Assembly: GCA_041651315.1 (NCBI GenBank)
Contig: JBAZJM010000042.1
Span: 1 to 21,508 of the forward strand
DNA length: 21,508 bases
From: CAITYL01 sp041651315
Lineage (GTDB): Bacteria; Verrucomicrobiota; Lentisphaeria; Oligosphaerales; CAITYL01
Direction of reading: 5' to 3'
In this document: positions 1-11,727 of the stretch, piece after piece
Numbering within the stretch: the stretch's first letter is position 1
Layout of the letters: each line of letters opens with the position of its first letter
Made by a program: the position numbers and the translations under genes
The notes under the pieces: model-generated
The model's database searches: none
What the model was told of the DNA's origin: nothing
The model's input: the letters and a program-made list of their open reading frames with translations, nothing else

Positions 1-1
1 G

Positions 2-700
2 GCCGCCAAACCGCCGCCCCCCAAGCCCGCCCCCTCCAAACCGGTGCCGCCCAAACCCGCGCCGCCCACTCCCCCCGCGCCGCCGGCGCCCTCCGAACCG
101 GCCGTCAAACCGGCTTTCGTCCCCCTCAAGCGCCTGTCGTCGCTGCCCCCCAAAGCCGGGCCCAAACCGGCCCGTATCAAACCGGCGGGGGAAAGCGAGG
201 CGGAACGCATCAGCCGTATCCGCGGCGGCCTGAAACGAACCGATCTGGGCCGGGCCGTCGCCCAGGCACTGGCCTCCCCGGGCGGCGCCCCCGGCGGCAT
301 GGCCGGCGGCTCCTTCGACGCCGCCGCCATCGGCAGCAGCATCCGCGGCCAGGTGCGCAACGCCATCACCACGGGCAGTTTTTCCACCCAGGGCGGCGGC
401 CGCGCCACGGCCAGCCAAAGCGCCAGCTACTTCGCCGACCTCAGCAGCCGGCTTCATTCCCTGTGGAACCAGCCCAGCCGCTCGGAGATCGGCGGGGGAC
501 GCCCCCGGGCGGTGGTCAGCCTGACCATTGCCGGCGACGGCCGCGTCCTCGGCACCCGTCTCACCCGCCCCAGCAACCGGCCGGCCATGGACGCCTCCAT
601 CCAAAGCCTGCTCGCCGGCCTGTCACGCCTCGCCGCCCCCGCCGACTTCGGCATCACCGGCAACAGCATCACCGTCGTCGTCAATTTTGAACTTGACTGA
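2..700 (+). CDS. TonB/TolA-like energy-transducer protein, C-terminal part (5' end outside window)
   Basis: The reading frame is open from the first bases of the window, so the N-terminus lies upstream. The first ~60 visible residues are dominated by Pro, Ala and Lys (repeated PPKP and PAPP runs), the periplasm-spanning linker typical of TonB and TolA proteins. A Gly/Ala/Ser-rich stretch follows. The last ~90 residues (from SYFADLSSRLHSLW to the end, NSITVVVNFELD) have the alpha-beta-beta pattern of a TonB C-terminal domain, including a strand like AVVSLTIAGDGRVLGTRL. Known TonB proteins transmit proton-motive force from ExbB/ExbD to outer-membrane receptors. Neither ExbB nor ExbD is visible, so the partners are inferred. 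A GTG at 44 is an internal codon, not a supported start. The TolA alternative cannot be excluded. Confidence 0.72.
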   Translation, partial: AAKPPPPKPAPSKPVPPKPAPPTPPAPPAPSEPAVKPAFVPLKRLSSLPPKAGPKPARIKPAGESEAERISRIRGGLKRTDLGRAVAQALASPGGAPGGMAGGSFDAAAIGSSIRGQVRNAITTGSFSTQGGGRATASQSASYFADLSSRLHSLWNQPSRSEIGGGRPRAVVSLTIAGDGRVLGTRLTRPSNRPAMDASIQSLLAGLSRLAAPADFGITGNSITVVVNFELD

Positions 701-754
701 CGGCCCCCAACCGCACCGGTTGCCGGCAACGCCTGGCAGGCGGGCGGGGGTGTA

Positions 755-824
755 TGACAGTTTTGTCGGATGATGTTGGGGCCACCCTTTTGAAAAAGGG
801 GGTTCCCAACCGACAAGAATGTCA
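755..824. repeat. Large imperfect hairpin downstream of the TonB-like gene
   Basis: The outer arms TGACAGTTTTGTCGG (755-769) and CCGACAAGAATGTCA (810-824) are near-complementary. The inner part continues through TTGGG...CCCTTTT and AAAAAGGGGGTTCCCAA around a minimal loop near 788-792, so almost the whole 70 bp can fold on itself. It lies 54 bases after the TonB stop and could end that transcript, or be a small palindromic mobile or repeat element. The rest of 701-962 has no convincing gene. Confidence 0.6.
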
Positions 825-962
825 TGTACCCGCGGGCGGCCAGAAGTTGCACACGATATGGGGGCATATACACTACCAGCTTGTCAAATTGCGGGACTAT
901 CGGGGCGGATTTTCACCGTTCCCGGCAGGGGGTCATGGCAAAAGACGGGGGGGGGCTCGGTC

Positions 963-1861
963 ATGCAAGCATCGCAGGAGGGGATGGACAGCAAAGAACC
1001 CGGGAACGGGTTTCCCGGGTTGCTGGGGGACGCCGCAACCGTCCCCTTGCAGAACCGGGTCTTCCGGGCGGTATGCCTGATCGGGCTCGTGACGGGGATC
1101 TCACCGGATTGGTGAATCACTTTTCCGGGAACCCGGTTCGGGAAATGGTGTATTCACTGCTGGCCACCGGAGTGGCCGGCGGGGCCTATGTGCTGTCGGT
1201 GCGTTGCCATGGGGTCTGCCTGCTGCTCAAAATCCCCCTGGTGCTGACGCTGCTCGGCGTCTTGTGCGCGGCCTGGTTCACCAATCAGGGAACGGAAGGG
1301 AGTTCGCTGTTTTATTTTTTCCTGTGGTTTGTGGCGGTGATCATCATTCTGCCCAAACCGTGGAATTTGCTCCTGTTCGGCATCGGTTTGGCGGCGATTG
1401 CCGGGCTGTTGCTGACGGAATGGTGCGTTCCGGGCGCCATCGCCCCCTACGCAAGTCCCGTGCATCGCAGGATCGACGTGGCCTTCGCCCTGCTGCTCAG
1501 CCTGGGCAGCGTGACGATGCTGATTTACCTGGTGGTGGAAGAGCATCGGAAGGAACATGCCCGCAACGAAGAGCTCTACCGGCAAATCATGCAGGACAAG
1601 GCGGCGCTGGAGCAGGCGGTCCGGGAAATCCGGGTCCTGAAGGGGTTGCTGCCCATCTGCGCCTGTTGCAAAAAGATTCGCGATGACGGCGGCTACTGGC
1701 ACCAGCTCGAAACCTACCTCTCGCACCACGCCGAGGTCAAATTCTCCCACGGAATCTGTCCGGACTGCGAGCGGACCTACTACGCGGACTACGAGGTCTA
1801 TTGTGACGGTCCAGCGAACCTCGAACCGTCAGCGACCGCCGCCCAAAGTCACCACGAATAA
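963..1861 (+). CDS. Multi-TM sensor-like protein with Cys4 C-terminal domain; frameshift near 1101-1106
   Basis: The main frame reads cleanly from about 1104 to TAA at 1859-1861. It contains about five hydrophobic segments (for example SLFYFFLWFVAVIIILP and IDVAFALLLSLGSVTMLIYL), then a coiled-coil (HARNEELYRQIMQDKAALEQ), then LPICACCKKIRDDGGYW...HGICPDC. That last CxxC...CxxC module is often attached to PAS or response-regulator proteins and probably binds metal. The first membrane segment is in a different frame: ATG at 963 or 984 (after AGGAGGGG) encodes LQNRVFRAVCLIGLVTGIS before stopping at 1113-1115. One added base near 1103 would join GLVTGIS to TGLVNHFSGNP, which matches the layout of 5-TM sensor-kinase N-termini. 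There is no kinase or HATPase domain, so signalling by phosphorylation is not supported. If the frameshift is real, translation could start at 1145 (ATG) and give a shorter protein. The 3' end overlaps the convergent DUF4139 gene by 13 bp. Confidence 0.68.
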
Positions 1862-3369
1862 TGCACCTTGTAGGTGATGGTTTTTTCCTCGTCCGGCTTG
1901 AGCGAGACCAGAAACTTAATTTCCTGCCCGTTGGCCTTGGTGAATTCCTGCGTCTTCTCGGTGATGCTCCAGTTGAGCCAGCGATAGAGATGCTCAACCA
2001 CGCGAATTTCGACTGCCTCTTGCTTATGGTTGCGCAGCTTGATCTCAAAGGCTTCGTCCGCCCAACGGTTGGAGCTGTCCACCGTAAATAACGTGCGGCG
2101 GCGCTCTCCCACCAGATCAAAGGCGTTGCCGGTGTAAACCTTCACCATCTCATCTTTCGGCGTGTGGTCGATCACGTTCTCCCCCGTGAACTCAAGCTGC
2201 GCTCCGTCCTGCTTGTAAAAGCGCACCCGCCCCTTGGGCAGCGGCATGCCGAGCTGGTTGTCCTCCGAGTTTTTGAACTCACGCATCACCGCCACCTTGG
2301 TATTGCTCTCGGTGCCGAATTCCGAGTTCTGGCGCAGATTCTCCAAGTTGTAGCCACGCCACCGGTTCCAATCCACCTTGATGCCGTCGTAGACATAGAC
2401 TTTCTGCGATTTCACGCCGGTGGCCCGGATAAACTCGACCTGCTTGGTCTCCCGGTCCCGCAGCGTGCTCGGCCGCTGGAGCGTGTACAGGTGGTACTCG
2501 TCAAAGGCTTTCTCGCTCACGGGGGGTGCGTCGGAACTGCGGCCCCGCATGGCATACAGGCCGGAAATTCGAAGTCCCGGTTCATCGCCATCACGCGCTT
2601 GCATCTTGCTCACATCGCCGGCCATCAGCTTGATCTGCGCGTTCTCGAAGGTCTTGCCGCTCTGGTTGTCCATGGTCACCCAGCCGGTCACGGCGAGCAG
2701 GTCGCCCGTCTCCGGGGCCACCACGTTGTAATCCGCCTCCCAGCTCATTCCCCCGGTCACATAGGCCAGCTCCGCCGTCAGCTTGCCGGACTTGCCGGCC
2801 TCCAGCGTCCAGGACAGCATCGGTTTGAGAATGGTGTCATCGCCCAGGGACGGAAAAATGGGCACGCCCGGCAGCCCGAAGCGGATCTGGCCGTCGACCT
2901 CAACGATCGGCTGGTTGCTCCCGCCGCCACCGTAGGCCATGGCCATCTGTGACTGGTAGTAGCGCTGCCCGTAGCGCTGCATCGCCTCCTGGGAGTGCGC
3001 CACGTAGCCGCTGCGGATGATTTTCCCCTGCACCGTCCGGTCCGGCTTGTTGGTCTCCCGGACGAAAAAGTCGATCGTCTTGCCTTCAAAGAGCGACAGC
3101 AGCAGTTCCTGCGAAACCGGGTCGTTGCGGTAGTTCTGCTCGAGAATCTGCAATTTGACCTTGCCCGCCGGATCCCGCAGGATCACCGAATCGGGCTCCA
3201 AGTGGGCGGTGGTCTCGGCAAACCGGACCTCATTGATGCCCTTTTTCAGGTCGAGCGGCACGCTGTCGCGGACCACCGCAAAGTTCTGGTTGTAGATCGT
3301 CAGGGCGGGCTCGGCGCCAGCCCCCGCGGCGATCAGACACAACCCGGCAACCGCTGTACAAGTTTTCAT
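1849..3369 (-). CDS. DUF4139-domain secreted protein
   Basis: This is a 506-residue protein. The start at 3369 (ATG, preceded by AAGGGG seven bases upstream) gives a clear signal peptide (MKTCTAVAGLCLIAAGAGA, probable cleavage before EPALT). Starting further upstream would add a Cys-rich, non-signal sequence, so it was rejected. The mature N-terminus (LTIYNQNFAVVRDSVPLDL) and the centre (AYVTGGMSWEADYNV, then VTGWVTMDNQSGKTFENAQI) are the hallmark pattern of DUF4139 proteins. These are beta-rich proteins of unknown biochemical role, some with an N-terminal DUF4140. A Gly/Gln/Tyr-rich low-complexity insert lies near residues 125-150. It is last in the leftward efflux cluster, 102 bases after the hydrolase stop. 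The product is predicted to be periplasmic or cell-surface; function is unknown. Confidence 0.85.
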   Translation of the reverse strand: MKTCTAVAGLCLIAAGAGAEPALTIYNQNFAVVRDSVPLDLKKGINEVRFAETTAHLEPDSVILRDPAGKVKLQILEQNYRNDPVSQELLLSLFEGKTIDFFVRETNKPDRTVQGKIIRSGYVAHSQEAMQRYGQRYYQSQMAMAYGGGGSNQPIVEVDGQIRFGLPGVPIFPSLGDDTILKPMLSWTLEAGKSGKLTAELAYVTGGMSWEADYNVVAPETGDLLAVTGWVTMDNQSGKTFENAQIKLMAGDVSKMQARDGDEPGLRISGLYAMRGRSSDAPPVSEKAFDEYHLYTLQRPSTLRDRETKQVEFIRATGVKSQKVYVYDGIKVDWNRWRGYNLENLRQNSEFGTESNTKVAVMREFKNSEDNQLGMPLPKGRVRFYKQDGAQLEFTGENVIDHTPKDEMVKVYTGNAFDLVGERRRTLFTVDSSNRWADEAFEIKLRNHKQEAVEIRVVEHLYRWLNWSITEKTQEFTKANGQEIKFLVSLKPDEEKTITYKVHYSW

Positions 3370-3471
3370 TGTCCATCCCCTTGGGTTCAGGTGAATTTTC
3401 CGATCAGCCTCCACACCGCACTTAGCACAATGACAATCAAGATACTCCAGACATAGACTTTCCACCACCGC

Positions 3472-4562
3472 TCATTTCTGCGCCGGCTCCCCCATGCGGC
3501 GGAACATTTCCTCCCACGGGGTGCCCTGGTATTTTTCAGCCAGCTTGGCGGAATCTTTGAGGGCGGCCTTGGGCAGGGTGTTCGCCACCCAGTCGCTAGG
3601 CTTGGTGGCGAAATAGGTGCCGACGTACTGGTTCTGCGCCTTCAGCGCCGCCCGGTACGTGATGACCTCGGGCTTGCTCTTGAGCCGGTCACGGATGCTT
3701 TTGGCCTTCACGGACTCCGGGGCGCCCAAGGAGGCCAGCAGCCCCGCCCATTCGAACGCCCGGTCCGGCCGGGATTCCAGGTCCGCATTGATCTGTTCCA
3801 GCATTTTGGCGGCCAACGCGTTGCGATCCTTGACCAGCACGGGATCGCGCTTGCCCCGCAGCGAACTGGCGTTGATCCAGGTCATGCCCTCCCAGATCAG
3901 TTCCTCGTTGGCCCATTCATGCACGCCGGGGAAAAAGACCAGCCGGTTGTCGCGCCCCGGCAGGTCGCGGTCGGTGCAGGCCATGTCCCAGCGGTTGAAA
4001 CAGTTGGTGCCGCACAGCCCGTAGACGGTCATGTTGCCAAGGTCCTCCTTGTTGCGCCCCGCCCCGCACGGCAAGACGCCGATGAAATGGGAACGCGCCG
4101 CCGCCGCCAGGGCGAACGCCATCCGCGCGCCGCCGGAAAAACCGGAGGCCATCAGCCGGTCCGGATCCGCCGCCACCCGTGACGGCAGGTCGTTGGCCAT
4201 GGCTGAAATGGCCTTGCCGGCGCCGTCATAACTATTCTTCGACTGCACCGACACCGCCAAAATGATGCCGTTGAAATCGGCCCCCTTGCGGTAGCGGTCC
4301 AAGGTGCCGGGATCTCCGCCGCCGGGATTCATGATGAACATCGCCGGCCACGTGCGGTCGGCAGTGTACTGGGGCGGCAGATACAGATGGTACGACCACT
4401 TGGAATCCGCCTTGCAGACAATGGGGGGCGTCGCCTCCCCCACGGGAAACGTCTCATAGGCGGGCTTGCCGGCACCGGCCTTCCCCCCCGACGGCGCCGC
4501 CCAGCCAACCCATGAAAACGGCAGAACAACAGACGCCAAAACGGCGCCAATCAACGGGCTCT

Positions 4563-4566
<4 letters not shown>
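3472..4566 (-). CDS. Secreted alpha/beta-hydrolase (esterase-like)
   Basis: The protein has 364 residues with an N-terminal signal peptide (hydrophobic residues ~4-23, WAAP cleavage region). The domain reads YHLYLPPQY...WPAMFIMNPGGG (oxyanion-hole loop), then the nucleophile elbow GFSGGARMAFALA with Ser144, and FFPGVHEWANEE with His216 as probable catalytic His. This matches the fold of PHB-depolymerase/feruloyl-esterase-like hydrolases. The substrate cannot be read from sequence. The ATG at 4566 overlaps the TGA of the RND pump by four bases (ATGA), so translation is probably coupled to the pump. The open frame continues upstream inside the pump gene, but only as Arg/Pro/Gly-rich shadow sequence; the signal peptide and overlap decide the start. 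The C-terminal ~120 residues are helical and charged and have no recognised domain. Confidence 0.85.
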
Positions 4567-7814
<3,248 letters not shown>

Positions 7815-7903
7815 TGAACATCCGTTCCGGTCACTCCCGCATCGCTCATCCTTTCAGACACAACCGTATTCCCCAATTTAAAGTTGAAATTGATTTTTTA
7901 TTC

Positions 7904-7988
7904 TACCGCAAAGAACGCAAAGATCACAAAGATCAATTGCTCATTTTTAGATTGTTTTATCTTTGCGCTCTCTGCGATCTTTGCGGTT
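7904..7988. repeat. AT-richer inverted-repeat element between adaptor and pump genes
   Basis: The arms at 7904-7933 and 7959-7988 match at about 25 of 30 positions as reverse complements. Each starts with ACCGCAAAGA-type sequence and contains repeated CGCAAAGA/T words. The loop is AT-rich. It stands out sharply from the GC-rich surroundings, lies inside the efflux cluster and contains no gene. The transcript hairpin could attenuate or process pump mRNA, or the unit may be a non-autonomous palindromic repeat. Confidence 0.75.
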
Positions 7989-8031
7989 AATTTGGTAATC
8001 AATTTGAAATGTGACTGGAATTACATCACGC

Positions 8032-9108
8032 TCAGGGACGCACGGCCACCGGCAGGCCGTCGGCCAGACCGGGGGAAACCGGGGCGACCACGGTGTCGCC
8101 GGGGTGCAGGCCGGCCAAAACCTCCACGTGAGCGTCGTGCTCGCGGCCGAGCTGGAGCCAAGTCAGGGCGGCGCGGCCGCCGGCCACCACAAAGGCGCCG
8201 GTCATCTGCCCCTGGCGGATGACGGCGGCGGCGGGCATGGCCAGCACCGGCGCGGCCAGGGCCGAAAAACGCACCTGGACAAACTGGCCGGGCAGCACGC
8301 CGGGCGGGAGTTCGGGAAAGGCCAGGCGCACGGTGACCGTGCGGGTCGCCGGATCGGCGGTGGCGACGACGACGCGGATGACGGCGTTCACCACCCGGCC
8401 GGCGGCGGCCAGTTCAACGGCGGCCGGCTGACCGGCGGCCAGGCGCCGGCCAGTTTCCTCCGGCACGGCCACCACCGCTTCCACCAGGGCCGGATTTTCC
8501 AACGTCAGGATGGGAGCGCCGGGAACGGCCAGATTGCCGGCATCGAGCCACTTGCGGGCGACCACGCCCGCCGCCGGTGCCGTCAGACGGGAATAGCCGA
8601 GCTGGTTGCGGGCCTGGGCGACATTTGCCTCGACCTCATGTACGCGGGCGGTGGCCGCCGCCAGGGCCGCCTGGACGGCTTCCAGCTGCCGGGGCGTAGC
8701 CGCCTTTTCGGCGACCAGCCGGGTATAGCGGCCGAGATCCAGCGCGGCATTGTCGCGCGCCACCATGGCGCTGGCCAGGGCGGCCTCGGCCTGGCTGAGG
8801 GCGCTGCGGGCGTCGGTGTCGTCCAGCTCCACCAGCAGGTCGCCGGGCTGGACCGCCTGCCCTTCCGTCACCGCGATGCGGATGATCCGGGCCATCGTCC
8901 GGGTCGAGACCTGAACGGCCTGCCGCGACTCCACCGTGCCCGCATAGGCGGCGGCCGACGGCCACGACGCCGTCTGCACGGCCGCCACGGTGACCGGCAC
9001 GGGGGCGGACGCCATGGCCGCCGGACCGCTGCCGCCCTGCCGCCCACAGCCAAAGGCGAGCACACACACCGCCAACAGTCCCAACAGAATCCGCAGTGGC
9101 ATGTTCAT
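8032..9108 (-). CDS. RND efflux periplasmic adaptor (membrane-fusion) lipoprotein
   Basis: The product is 358 residues. ATG at 9108 follows GAGG seven bases upstream and gives a lipoprotein signal peptide ending LAFGC, so Cys21 is the probable lipidated residue. The order of domains is typical of adaptors: beta-barrel/lipoyl half (YAGTVESRQAVQVSTRTMARI...VTEGQAVQPGDLLVELDDTDA), a helical hairpin (ALSQAEAALASAMVARDNAAL to EANVAQARNQLGY), the returning lipoyl half (SRLTAPAAGVVARKWLDAGN), then barrel and membrane-proximal domains (LPGQFVQVRF, IRQGQMTGAFVV, GLHPGDTVV). It links the inner-membrane pump to TolC in the periplasm. Upstream in-frame sequence is Thr/Asp and Cys/Pro repeat translation and is not coding. 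Confidence 0.93.
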   Translation of the reverse strand: MNMPLRILLGLLAVCVLAFGCGRQGGSGPAAMASAPVPVTVAAVQTASWPSAAAYAGTVESRQAVQVSTRTMARIIRIAVTEGQAVQPGDLLVELDDTDARSALSQAEAALASAMVARDNAALDLGRYTRLVAEKAATPRQLEAVQAALAAATARVHEVEANVAQARNQLGYSRLTAPAAGVVARKWLDAGNLAVPGAPILTLENPALVEAVVAVPEETGRRLAAGQPAAVELAAAGRVVNAVIRVVVATADPATRTVTVRLAFPELPPGVLPGQFVQVRFSALAAPVLAMPAAAVIRQGQMTGAFVVAGGRAALTWLQLGREHDAHVEVLAGLHPGDTVVAPVSPGLADGLPVAVRP

Positions 9109-9157
9109 AAGTGCCTCATTTCGATACGTCGGTTCCAAACTTTTCTTGCGGGGGGGG

Positions 9158-9204
9158 GGACACGGACATAACGGACACAACAGACACAACGGACATAACG
9201 GATG
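9158..9204. repeat. 9-bp tandem array (CGGACANAA), left arm of a mirrored pair
   Basis: About five consecutive 9-bp units of CGGACATAA or CGGACACAA occur directly upstream of the adaptor gene, after a run of about ten G. The reverse-complement array is at 9316-9378. Between them (9205-9315) lies pyrimidine-rich sequence without a gene. Confidence 0.8.
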
Positions 9205-9315
9205 GGTTGTCGTTGGCCCCCTCTTTACATTTCTGCCGCCCACTCCGTGCCCGGTTTGGCCGCCGGCCCGACCGCCCCCCTGCCCGTCCTTACTGCCGTT
9301 CCCCCGCCTGCCCAG

Positions 9316-9378
9316 TTCCGTTCTGTCCGTTGTGTCCGTTGTGTCCGTTCTGTCCGTTCTTCTCCGTTCTGTCCGTTG
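9316..9378. repeat. 9-bp tandem array in opposite orientation (TCCGTTNTG), right arm
   Basis: About six units of TCCGTTGTG or TCCGTTCTG end two bases before the tolC-like stop codon. This is the reverse complement of the array at 9158-9204, so the adaptor/tolC gap of 272 bases can form a long stem. Unit register is slightly broken near 9360 (CTTCTCCG). Confidence 0.8.
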
Positions 9379-9380
9379 CC

Positions 9381-10751
9381 CTACCCCCCACCCACCGCCC
9401 ACTGCAGGCGGGCGCGTTCGACCAGCAAATCATGGGTCGCCTGGCGGCGGGAGAGGCGGGCCACGGTGAGCGCCATGTCCGCGTCGAGCAGGTCAGTCAC
9501 GCCGGCGACGCTCTCGCGATACTGGCGTTCCACCAGGCGCTGGTTTTCCACGGCCTGGGCTTCCGCCTGACCGGTCACCGCCAGGCGTTCTTCGGCGGCC
9601 CGTGACTTGAGCCAGGCCTCCTTGACCTGGGCGCGGATGCGGTTCTCCAAGTCCAGCCGCGCCAGGCGCGCCTGTTCGGAGCGGCCAATGGCGGATTCCA
9701 TCTGGCCAAAACGCCGGCCGCCGTCAAACACGGGCAGGCTCACCTGGACGCCGCCCATCCAGCTGTCGCCGTAATCCGCCCAGCGTTCCGTGTCCACTTG
9801 ATAGGAAGCGACCAGGCCGGCCTGCGGCATGAAGTCGGCCGCCACGGCACGAATGCCGGCTTCGGCCTGGCGCTGGCGGGCCGCGGCGGCGCGCAGATCC
9901 TGACGGTTGTCGAAGGCGGCGCGCACACAGGCGTCCAGCGCCGCCACCGGCGGTTTCGGCGGGAGCAGGTCGCCAACGGTGGCCACCGGCTGGTCCAAGC
10001 CCATGGCATAGGCCAGCCAGGCGGTGGCGGACTCCGCATCGGCGCGACGGGCAGCGCGCTGCTGCTCGGTGTCAGCCTGATACACCTTCAGGCGCAGCAG
10101 GTCCGAATCCAGGGCCACGCCTTCGCGGTTGAGGGCGGCCACCTGGCCGGTGTGTGCCCGGGCGGTACGCACGGTATCCTCCATCACCCCGGCCACGGCG
10201 CGGGCCAGCAGGCAGCCGTAATAGGCCTCGGTCACCGCCCGAACGATGTCATGCTCCGAGCGGGCGGCGTCAAAGCGGGCCGCCTGCAGGCCGGCGTCGG
10301 CCATGGCTTCCCGGGCCGGCTGCCGGCCGCCGGTCAACAGCGGCCACACCACCTCGGCGCGCCCCTGCCAGTCGGCAATCGCATCCGGATGGTTCAAGTT
10401 GTCCAACTGGAAATCGGCGGCGGAGAACTGCTGCTGATTCAGCTTGGACATGAAGGCGTAGACGGGGTTGTTGGTGTAGCCGTAGGTGCCATACAAGGTG
10501 CCCTTGGGCCGGTTGAGGCTTTTCGCCTCCCGCAGTTCACCCTGGCCGACCCGGATGCCGGCCCGCGCCGCCCCCAGCAACGGATGCCGTGCCCGGGCCA
10601 GCGCCACCGCCTGCTCCAGCGTGTACGGCTGGGGCGGCGGTGAACCAACGGCGGCCGCCGCCGGTTCCCCGGCCCATCCGGACAGCGCAGCCAAGGCCGC
10701 CAGGCCGCACAGGCCAATCCCGCCCGCCCGCCGCTTTCCCCGTCCATCCAT
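9381..10751 (-). CDS. TolC-family outer-membrane efflux protein
   Basis: The product is 456 residues. ATG at 10751 is preceded by GGGGAG seven bases upstream and gives a signal peptide (RGKRRAGGIGLCGLAALAAL...AGEPAAAA). The mature part opens with YTLEQAVALARARHPLL, the standard start of the TolC helical repeat. Long amphipathic helices follow (SEHDIVRAVTEAYYGCLLAR; ALDSDLLRLKVYQADTEQQR) and a second repeat (RQDLRAAAARQRQAEAGIRA, with strands QAGLVASYQVDTERW and GGVQVSLPVFDGGRR). It forms the outer-membrane channel of the tripartite pump. It is the first gene of the leftward cluster. The in-frame extension to 10835 is Arg-rich and has no better start. Confidence 0.93.
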   Translation of the reverse strand: MDGRGKRRAGGIGLCGLAALAALSGWAGEPAAAAVGSPPPQPYTLEQAVALARARHPLLGAARAGIRVGQGELREAKSLNRPKGTLYGTYGYTNNPVYAFMSKLNQQQFSAADFQLDNLNHPDAIADWQGRAEVVWPLLTGGRQPAREAMADAGLQAARFDAARSEHDIVRAVTEAYYGCLLARAVAGVMEDTVRTARAHTGQVAALNREGVALDSDLLRLKVYQADTEQQRAARRADAESATAWLAYAMGLDQPVATVGDLLPPKPPVAALDACVRAAFDNRQDLRAAAARQRQAEAGIRAVAADFMPQAGLVASYQVDTERWADYGDSWMGGVQVSLPVFDGGRRFGQMESAIGRSEQARLARLDLENRIRAQVKEAWLKSRAAEERLAVTGQAEAQAVENQRLVERQYRESVAGVTDLLDADMALTVARLSRRQATHDLLVERARLQWAVGGG

Positions 10752-10835
10752 AACCCGGCTCCCCGCATCACCATGCACGCCACAGACGACAGGGCGACTA
10801 TAGCGCCGCCGCCGGCGCTTGCATAATGTGGTCAT
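10752..10835. promoter_or_regulatory. Divergent intergenic region between tolC-like and MBL-fold genes
   Basis: The 84-base gap separates two divergent transcription units. A minus-strand TATAGT at 10802-10797 is a reasonable -10 box for the tolC-like gene; no good -35 is seen. On the plus strand CATAAT at about 10822-10827 could be a -10 for the MBL gene, which would favour the start at 10857. Evidence is motif-only. Confidence 0.3.
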
Positions 10836-11702
10836 ATGCTCATATTTTTCTCACCCATGAACCCAGTCAAGCTGATACTACTGGCGAACAACCTGGTGCG
10901 CCGGCCGGGGCTGCTGGCCGAGCACGGCCTGGCGTTCTGGCTCGACGACGGCACGCACCGGCTGCTGTTCGACACCGGCCAGGGGCTGGTGCTGCGCCAC
11001 AACGCCGCCGCGCTGGGGTTGGACTTGGAACGGGTGACCGACGTGGTGCTCAGCCACGGCCATTACGACCACACCGGCGGCCTGGCCCACGTCGCGGCAA
11101 TGACCACCCCCGCCTCCCCCCGTTTGTGGATGCTTGCCGACGCCATGGCGGCGCCGCGATTTTCCCGGCACCAGGATGGTTCCATGCATGACATCGCCAT
11201 GCCCGCGCCCAGCCGTGAGGTTCTCGCCCGCTTTGACCGCCCCACCCCTCCCGCCGCCCCCGGCCCCGTTGAAGTCATGCCGGGAGTGTTTGCCACCGGG
11301 CCCATTCCGCGGGTGCATGCCTGGGAGAAAACCGGCGGTTTCTTTTGGGATGCCGCCGGGCGTGAGGCCGACGACATTCCCGATGACCAGGCGTTGTGGC
11401 TGGACACGGTGGAAGGCGTGGTGGTGCTTCTCGGATGCGCCCATGCCGGCTGCCTCAACACCCTGGAGCGGGTCCGCCGGCAGTCCGGCGGCCGCCCGTT
11501 GGCCGCCGTGGTGGGCGGTACCCATCTCAGCGGTGCGGACTCCGCCCGGCTGGCGCACACGGTGGCGGCCTTGCGGGAGCTCGCCCCCGCCAAACTGGTG
11601 CCACTACATTGCACGGGCGATGCCGTGGGCATTTTAAAGCATGAGTTTCCCGCCACCTGCCGCGCCTGGGGCGTCGGCGATGGCACGACCTTTGACCGTT
11701 AA
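10836..11702 (+). CDS. MBL-fold metallo-hydrolase (dihydropterin-phosphate synthase-like)
   Basis: This 288-residue protein has the metal-binding motif SHGHYDHTGG (His74, His76, Asp78, His79), an early strand with LLFDTGQG, a third His site in LLGCAHAGCLNTLERV, and a final HCTGDAV. The pattern fits the MBL branch annotated as 7,8-dihydropterin-6-methyl-4-(beta-D-ribofuranosyl)-aminobenzene-5'-phosphate synthase-like. The true reaction in bacteria of this type is not established. ATG at 10857 (MNPVKLILLANN) begins right at the first beta strand and may be the true start; neither has a clear ribosome site. It is followed after 25 bases by the Mrp-like ATPase, probably in one operon. Confidence 0.88.
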   Translation: MLIFFSPMNPVKLILLANNLVRRPGLLAEHGLAFWLDDGTHRLLFDTGQGLVLRHNAAALGLDLERVTDVVLSHGHYDHTGGLAHVAAMTTPASPRLWMLADAMAAPRFSRHQDGSMHDIAMPAPSREVLARFDRPTPPAAPGPVEVMPGVFATGPIPRVHAWEKTGGFFWDAAGREADDIPDDQALWLDTVEGVVVLLGCAHAGCLNTLERVRRQSGGRPLAAVVGGTHLSGADSARLAHTVAALRELAPAKLVPLHCTGDAVGILKHEFPATCRAWGVGDGTTFDR

Positions 11703-11727
11703 CCCATCAAGAAAGCGAACTGCACTC

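Noticed and set aside
8011..9171. 386-codon frame on the plus strand
   Set aside because: Antisense to the adaptor gene; Gly/His/Arg-rich shadow composition.
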